Positions 57,852 to 64,000 of a stretch of 64,000 nucleotides of DNA are shown here, piece after piece. Source of the DNA: Hymenoscyphus infarciens (taxonomy: Eukaryota; Ascomycota; Leotiomycetes; Helotiales; Helotiaceae); assembly GCA_001414345.1 (NCBI GenBank), contig LLCB01000314.1, positions 1 through 64,000 of the forward strand, given 5' to 3'. The first letter of the stretch is position 1. The number at the start of each line of letters is the position of its first letter. The notes under the pieces are model-generated. The model was not told the DNA's origin, did not search any database, and worked only from the letters and a program-made list of their open reading frames with translations. Position numbers and translations under genes: made by a program.

Positions 57852-59780
57852 TCATGCACCTGCTTTCTTGCCACCTCCTTTCTTCCAAGCAGCACCTCTC
57901 TTAGCCCCCCGATTCGTTGGCTTTCCCTTTTTGCCTCCTTTACCACCCACCTTCAAATCCTTTGGTTTTCCATTCTTCGCACTGGCTCTGTATCCCTCAA
58001 ACACAATACTCTCCGGAGTCTTCGTAATTCCCTCGATTGACTTGACACCGTCACCTCGCTTGCCTACGGCGGTCTCATTCGCACCTGTGACCTTTCCCGG
58101 CCCTTTCTTGAACTGCGCAGCTCCTGCTCTACCTAACAATTTGCTAGCACGACCTTTGAGAGTTGATTCTTCGGTTGGTGTCTTGGGGTTGTAGATTTGG
58201 CCCCTGGATTGGGGAGCTGCGATTTTGGCGCGAGAGGCGATGGCGGTTTTGCGGACTGCTTTTGCGCGAACCACTCTTAGAACACGAGGGAGCATTGGTG
58301 GGTACTTTTTCTCGTGGAAGAGAAGCGCAGCTTCTACTGCATTTGGATCCTAAAATTTACAATTAGCTTTGGATAAGTACGATGAATGGAGAACAAGGAC
58401 TTACCACGAATTGAACATAAGCAAATCCCTTTCCGACACGAGTTTTCTCATCCCGCACAACTCGTACACTCTCCACAGTTCCAGCCTTACCGAATTGACG
58501 CCACAATCCCTCCTCTACATCGGATGGAATTTTGGATCGCTTTCGTTCGTTCTCACCACCCTGGTCGACAAGACTTTCATCATCCACAAAACCGAGGTTA
58601 CCAACAAATACACATCGACGATGATCTGTTTTTGAAGGATGAGCTACTCCATCCACACGAAGATGTCTGTCTAGGACCATGCTACTATTAAGTCGTTTGA
58701 CGGCCTCTCTTGCAGCGAATGCTGTCGAGTAAACGACATAAGCATTTGTGCTTTTTGTTGTAGCCACCATGAGATCTTTCTTGACATATGCTGCCTTTTT
58801 GGGTAAAGCACCTCCGGCGTATGCGGTAGAACGGAAGCGGAGCGATTCGACTTTGTGAGCAGGTTTGCCTTCTGGTGGATCGGGGAGAGACTCGATAAAA
58901 GAGCCCATATGTGCGAGCAGCGTCTTCTTTGCGGATTTTGAGGAGATCGCCTCTGTTGAGACGTTGGCCAAAAATACTGTTCGTGATGCCTTTTCAAGCT
59001 CGACTGCCTCGTTGTTGGGTGCCAATGATTCGTGAACAGGAACATCTGAAGGTGGTAATCTTCCTGAAGGAGCGTCTTCCTCATCCGAACTATCCCCTTC
59101 TTCCTCCTCGGCTTCGGAATCGTCCTCGTTTTCACTTGCGTCGTCTGAAGCATCCTCCATTTCTTCATCGTCATCTTCAGCCTCTGAAGCTTCTGGATCC
59201 TCCTTTGCTGCCAATCTTTGACGTTTTAGCCTTCTCTCGGCCTGTCGCTCCACTTCCTCCTTCTCCTCTTCTCTAGCCAATTTGAGCATATATTTGCCCT
59301 CCAAGTCCTCTTCCTCGCGCGCTCTTTTCCGCTTCTTTGCTGGCTTCTGAGTCGCGGCTTCTATGATTTTCTCCAGATCGTCTGCCTCATCTGAAGACTC
59401 TGCTTCCTCGTCCGAAAGGGTAGAGAGTTCTGCGTCTTCCAAATCCCCATCAACGCTGCTCAACTCGGCGTCATCACCGCTGGCTTCCTCCTCAGATTCA
59501 TCGTCGCTCGCGGGGGCTGTTTGCTTTCGAGGAAGGGGAGGTTCTTGGTAACGAGATTTTGGGGGCGCTTTTACTGGGCCAGCCTAAACAATTAAGACGA
59601 TTAGCTACATAGTCCTTCAAGAATTGTCGCATTTTCTCTTACACTAGAAGCAAACAGTAGGTCTAAAGAGGGGTCGATAGCCTTCTTATCTACCACAATC
59701 GCCTTTTTGCCTGCACCATTGGCATTGACGCCAACTGTCTCCTCCGCGATTTCGATACTTTTGCGACTTCGTTTGCCCAT
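57852..59780 (-). CDS. NOP12: Nucleolar RNA-binding protein Nop12 (RBM34 homolog)
   Basis: Three exons on the minus strand (59780-59643, 59583-58405, 58349-57852) give 604 residues; introns are 59 and 55 bp. The N-terminal 240 residues are mostly acidic and lysine-rich, with a coiled-coil-like [25 protein letters not shown]1 begins [10 protein letters not shown] (about 247) and ends [14 protein letters not shown]2 begins [11 protein letters not shown] (about 369), with [12 protein letters not shown] as RNP1, and continues across the last intron into [11 protein letters not shown]. The C-terminus is basic with GKGGKKGKP and GGGKKAGA. Nop12 helps 60S subunit maturation (5.8S rRNA processing) in the nucleolus. 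It is divergent from DEP1. Confidence 0.92.
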
Positions 59781-60404
59781 TTTGTTGGTGTTGTGTACTG
59801 GAGGTGTTTGGTTAGAGAGGCTTCTTGTGTGTTTTTTTCTGGAAAAATGATGCCGATAGGAGGCACGGACCTAAGAACCTTGCTAAACTGCCAAACTCAC
59901 TATGAAGGGCTTAAAGAAAGCTGTAAAATAGTTCTAAAAGTTTGGGTTAAAATCGAGATGTTTTCTATAGTCCTATATGAAGTCTTTAACTTTTGGCATC
60001 AAACAGTTGCTTCAAATACTAGGTAGGGTTTATTTTAAGGGTTCGGGGGGTTGTGCCTTAGATTGGCGCCTCCCGCAGAAACCCCGACTGATTCCCCATG
60101 CTTTCCAAAACGTATCGAGCTCGCTCACAAGGTCCATTTCTCACCCCATTCAGGCACAACAACACACGGCATTTGGACGATTTACTGCCCCTCTCCACTC
60201 GCCATATAATCGCATCAAGTCATACATGTTCCAAATATCGCAGGACAACAACACTCACTCTGCCAACGTCTGTTCCTCCTCCCCCTCGAGATCTTCGCGC
60301 AGACCGTCCTGCCACACCAAATCCAGCACACAAATCCACACGAGGTTATGTAAACACCACCGTGGAAACAGGCAAGATTGGGTCGGAATATCATCAAGCG
60401 CATA
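59781..60404. promoter_or_regulatory. Divergent intergenic region NOP12 (-) / DEP1 (+)
   Basis: About 620 bases carrying two promoters. The DEP1-side leader from about 60060 is C/A-rich. No gene or clear factor site is seen. Confidence 0.5.
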
Positions 60405-62665
60405 ATGAGTGTCACTATGGATCAAGGCGCTGACGCTTTACTGCAAGCTGCCCACGCAGCAGCTTCGCTGGACGACGAGCTGAGTGTCGTCGACGAAGAC
60501 GGATCTAGCAGCTTGAGCGAGATTGAGGATAAAGATGCTGATCAGGACGACGACGGCGAGGGCTCAGATGAGCTGAGCAATATGTCCGACGAGGAGAATG
60601 ACTCGGAAGCAGAAACAGAGCGTATTGAGGAATCTCCTAACAAGTTCCGGGCGCAGAAAGACGTCGTCCTGGGCGCCCGCAATGACGATCACAGCTACGA
60701 AAGAACCCCGAGCAAACTACACAAGCACTTCACGGCAGACGACGACGATGACGACGATGAACCATTATCGGACGCCGATGTCTCCATGGACGAATCGCCC
60801 AAAAGCTCTGCGCACGAAGACATAGAGCCCGAACACACAACTGGGCCAACTTCCTTAGAAGATTCCTCAGTCGAGAACAAGAATTTACTGTCTGCGGTGG
60901 AATCTGACACTCGGAAACGGAAACGTTCTATAATGGCACCCGAGGAAGAACTTGGGGAACCCGTGCGCAAGCGTACTGGTTCTGTCATGACACCCGGGGA
61001 CGATTATGCGATTGAAGAAGACGCCCCGCAAGAAGAAGACCTGGACGCATTACATCCTATAAGCGGCAACATATCTGGGGAGGAAGGCGGGGTAACTCAC
61101 GAAGACGAGGTGGTTGAAGAGACCGAGCAACACGTAATAATAGACGAAGAAGTGGTTGAGACAGTCGATATACCGATTTCCCCAAAGAAAAGGGGCCGGA
61201 AAAAGAAGAAGGGCGTGGAGAACGGTGGAAGCAATCATGTCGAGGATTCGGAAAATCCCCCGGACCCAGACGCAGCTATAAATGGCGACGACGCCCGACA
61301 GGCTGAGGAGGATAATGCGGAAAACGAGGGGGACGATGAAGCCGAGGCAGCTCAGAAGAATGAGGAAGAGCGTAAGTTCTGCTGTTCTGACAATAAAGCG
61401 TAACTAACGAAGGCAGTCGAGAAAAAACGGATCGCACTTGACCAGTTGACCTCAATAGAGCGTCAATTCTCCACTTTCAGGGACAGGTAAGGTTTCTCAG
61501 TATATAACAAGCTCCAATTGCTAACTTCCATGCTAGACTGCATGAAGAACGACTCGAGCAGTTAAATCGAGAAGAGACGATGCTACGTCAAGCCAATCCA
61601 ACACATCCAGAGTACCTAGCAATGATGCGCTGTGTCGATGCACGAAGAGACGAGAGAATTCGAATCGCAGATACTTTGCGAGGATACCAAATGGAGTCGC
61701 TGAAGAGATCTGCGGTCTCAAGAAGGAGCCAGATCCTCTCGCAGTACCAACAAGAGGTTCGAGAAACCCGAGAAAAGAAGCTGGAACTACTCGGGAAGCA
61801 ATGGTATGAGATCCAGCATGACAGAAGGAGTTACGCGGGAAGCGTTCCCGATTACACCTTGAAGTTCCCTACACGCAGGTCGCAGCAGGTCATGAACCAG
61901 GTGGCATATAGTAACGAGGTATCTATCCTATCTGGTATTGCCAAATACGTTGGATTTCCTGCAGCTCCAACAATGGCACCAGCAACGATGACTGAACTGG
62001 AGGAGGACCTTGAGAAAATGGGGGTAAGCTCATACTCCTTTGTTGCACTGGGAGTGTTTTAACTGATTTGAATATAGCGCACGAGACACGCCCAACAAGC
62101 CCATCAAGGTGGAATCCCCCTCCAAGAGTTGGCTGCTCTTCGTACAGCAGGGTCAACTTCACGATTTAAGCCTGCTGAAGAGCAATTCATTGAACAGACA
62201 CCTTGGGCGAACCCGCAACACCCTTCACACGCACATCTTCTCCAGAGACAAGCTTCAGCCCAGCAGGTGCCCCGCACAACAAGTCCCTTTTCTTCTCAAC
62301 CTCAAAGTGCCCCAAGAAGGCACTCGCATCAGCAAGGGACAGGAGTTCCAATTTCCGGCACCTTTTCAAGCTCAAATTCATCGTTACTCCAGCATTCGAA
62401 GGGTTTGGGCATGTCTGGCCGAATATCACCTCACAATCCCTTTAACTCTAACCATTCTCACACCATGGTCCCATCACCGTTAGGAAGTCGACAAGCATCA
62501 CCGCAACTAAATCGACCCCCGCAATCAATAGCCAACAAGGTCCAACAGGATGTGCAAAAGAGCAACGGCGTACAACATTCCCCAACAAATGGGCTATCAG
62601 AGATACCCCGTGACTTTCCCCCGGAAATCAGGCGGGAGCAGGCGGCCATAATGGGGCGGTTTTAA
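60405..62665 (+). CDS. DEP1: Rpd3L HDAC complex subunit, Dep1/Sds3-like
   Basis: Exons 60405-61371, 61417-61486, 61537-62023 and 62078-62665 give 703 residues; introns are 45, 50 and 54 bp. Residues 1-320 are acidic and disordered with an Asp run, a basic SPKKRGRKKKKG patch and KRKRS. The Sds3-like domain spans exons 2-3: LEKKRIALDQLTSIERQFSTFRD, RLHEERLEQLNREETMLRQANPTHPEYLAMMRCVDARRDERI, then a basic coiled coil and WYEIQHDRRSY. The C-terminal 195 residues are Gln/Pro/Ser-rich. Family members bridge Sin3 and the Rpd3 deacetylase in the large complex. Sds3 and Dep1 are related; the long acidic front and EEYLAMM-type core favour Dep1. Starts at 60378 or 60417 are possible. Confidence 0.88.
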
Positions 62666-63106
62666 TTTTATACGAATATCACGATGGACATATGGTGAAG
62701 GCGTTTTGTTCTAGTTCATGGAGGCATGTTGGAGTATAGGACTGGCGAATTACGGGACAGTATAGAAAGACACAACTCAATGGCGAAATGGTCCAATTAT
62801 TATGGGAAGCGATGGCATCGCGGTTGAGCGTGTACTCATAATGTAGATATACAATTTACGGATTTGAATCGATGTAGAGCATAACTCTTATTAGTCAATG
62901 TTTCGTTTATCAAGAATTGTATGCAATTTCCTGTTGAACTTGGATGGGTGGTTTTGTTTCTTTTAATATTTTGTCCATACAATTGCACTCCTCCAATGAA
63001 GGTTCCGAAACTCCTGTAATGCCTCAATATTGTACCGCTGCAACGTCTTGTGTGAAGTGTCCTCTCCCTGAAACCTGAAAGGTCCTTATTGCTACCTCCA
63101 TTCCAT
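62666..63106. other. Intergenic region between convergent DEP1 and COA3
   Basis: 440 bases of shared 3' flank without a supported feature. Confidence 0.5.
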
Positions 63107-63463
63107 TTATTTTACAACTGGTCCACTCATGATTGTACTTGGGCCGGCTTGGGGCGCTGGAGGGACTTGTACATCTTCGAATTCGTCTTGGGACACTGCG
63201 CGGATGGTAAAGGCGTCTGCCGATACATCAGCCACTAGTAACTTAATGTGCTTCTCGCTTTACTTACAAACTCCCATGCAGAATCCAAACAATCCTAACC
63301 CAGTGAGAGAGTTCCTGATGAGGTAGGGTCTTCGGGCACGAATGAGGGAGGCGGATTGTTTGTAATGGGTGTCGTAATACGACGATTTTGGTACACTGCG
63401 ACACAGGTTAGAAGCTGCTTAATATAATTCGATGTGACCGGTTTCTAGAACTTACATTGCCAT
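63107..63463 (-). CDS. COA3: Cytochrome c oxidase assembly factor 3 (Coa3), mitochondrial
   Basis: Three small exons on the minus strand (63463-63456, 63395-63268, 63216-63107) give 81 residues. The introns are 60 and 51 bp with GTAAGT donors and CAG acceptors. The first exon has only 8 bases (ATGGCAAT), so no simple open frame shows the gene. The spliced protein starts MAIVPKSSYYDTHYKQSASLIRARRPYL, followed by one membrane helix (NSLTGLGLFGFCMGVYAFTIRAV) and QDEFEDVQVPPAP, which is the fungal Coa3 pattern. Coa3 stabilises newly made Cox1 with Cox14/Mss51 in the inner membrane. The 81-residue length is normal for Coa3. Every join is in phase, and the conserved helix crosses intron 2 intact. 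Confidence 0.9.
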
Positions 63464-64000
63464 TTTGACTGCTCTGGTTGTGTTTGGTGGAAAGCTCCCT
63501 ACTTGGATCTGGGCTGATACTGTAGGTAGGTGCCTTATTGTGGGCAGGCTCTCAGGCCCCAACAGGAGGTACACTTACTCCATGCAGAAACAGCAGAAAA
63601 CACACATCAACTTCTCCTACTAATTATAGAGTAACCCTTTAATGAATTTACATAAAACTAAGAATATAGCATCAAACAACAAGATACTCTAGCTTCCTTA
63701 ACTTTTTTTTATATTAGAGTCACTTAGAGTATATGTTATATATATCTCTTAAAGAGTAAAATATTAGTCTTTAAATATCTATACGTACCTTACTAGTTAC
63801 AACTAAGAGGTTAGTTAGGATTATGTTCTTCTTATTAAATTCAACGCACACAGCCTTTATATATATATATAGGATATATATATTAACTAAGTTATAAGGC
63901 TGTAAAGAGGGTGACTTTTGGTGAAGGGTGCGCACGGAGCAAGTGCACGCACTGTTGGCCCTAAGCCTCGCGCTAAATCCGTAGCGTCGGTCTACTCGTG
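63464..64000. repeat. COA3 promoter, then AT-rich RIP-like block at right edge
   Basis: The first 140 bases are the COA3 upstream region. From about 63600 to 63900 the sequence is AT-rich, with TA-repeats and no open frames, like the left edge. The last 95 bases (63905-64000) return to GC-rich sequence. Confidence 0.6.

Overview
The window comes from a filamentous ascomycete (Pezizomycotina). The signs are short introns of about 44-90 bp with GTAAGT-like donors and CTAAY branch points, a typical four-exon fungal GAPDH gene, a Zn2Cys6 regulator, a NACHT/ankyrin relic, and AT-rich blocks that look mutated by RIP. A leotiomycete (Helotiales-like) is my best guess, at low confidence. I found eighteen apparently intact protein genes and one clear pseudogene. 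Most exon joins below were worked out by hand from splice sites, reading frame and family conservation.

Layout. 1-430 is AT-rich repeat debris. 0.7-17.9 kb holds SF3b subunit 2 (+), an F-box/LRR protein (-), a SUZ12-like PRC2 subunit (+), a long disordered nuclear protein with a possible AF4/FMR2 C-terminal domain (+), and the class II deacetylase HDA1 (-). 19.3-23.9 kb holds GAPDH (-) and cytochrome c oxidase subunit 5 (+), transcribed divergently. 24.7-26.3 kb is a decayed tandem-repeat array split by an AT-rich transposable element. 27.8-31.9 kb holds a NUFIP1/Rsa1-like snoRNP factor (-) and RNA polymerase III subunit RPC8/Rpc25 (+), also divergent. 32.8-34.8 kb is a wrecked NLR-type gene. 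35-42 kb is gene-poor and contains a nested pair of transposon relics with readable target-site duplications. 42-47.6 kb holds a transsulfuration lyase (-), telomere-like repeats, a Zn2Cys6 regulator (+) and a small unknown gene (+). 49-63.5 kb is dense again: a SLIP-GC-like dynamin-type GTPase (-), the histidine methyltransferase HPM1 (+), an HSL-family esterase (+), NOP12 (-), a DEP1/Sds3-like HDAC subunit (+) and a short COA3 gene (-) built from three small exons. From 63.6 kb the sequence is AT-rich again.

How it works together. The genes are housekeeping and not an operon or metabolic cluster. Some themes recur: chromatin silencing (SUZ12-like, HDA1, DEP1), ribosome and snoRNP biogenesis (NOP12, NUFIP, HPM1, RPC8), and complex IV (COX5, COA3). 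I did not find a clear new gene system. The most informative non-gene structure is the transposon history: one TIR element family with two copies, one copy carrying a hAT-like insertion with an 8-bp target-site duplication inside its terminal repeat, plus a related empty-site-like sequence in an intron 16 kb away.
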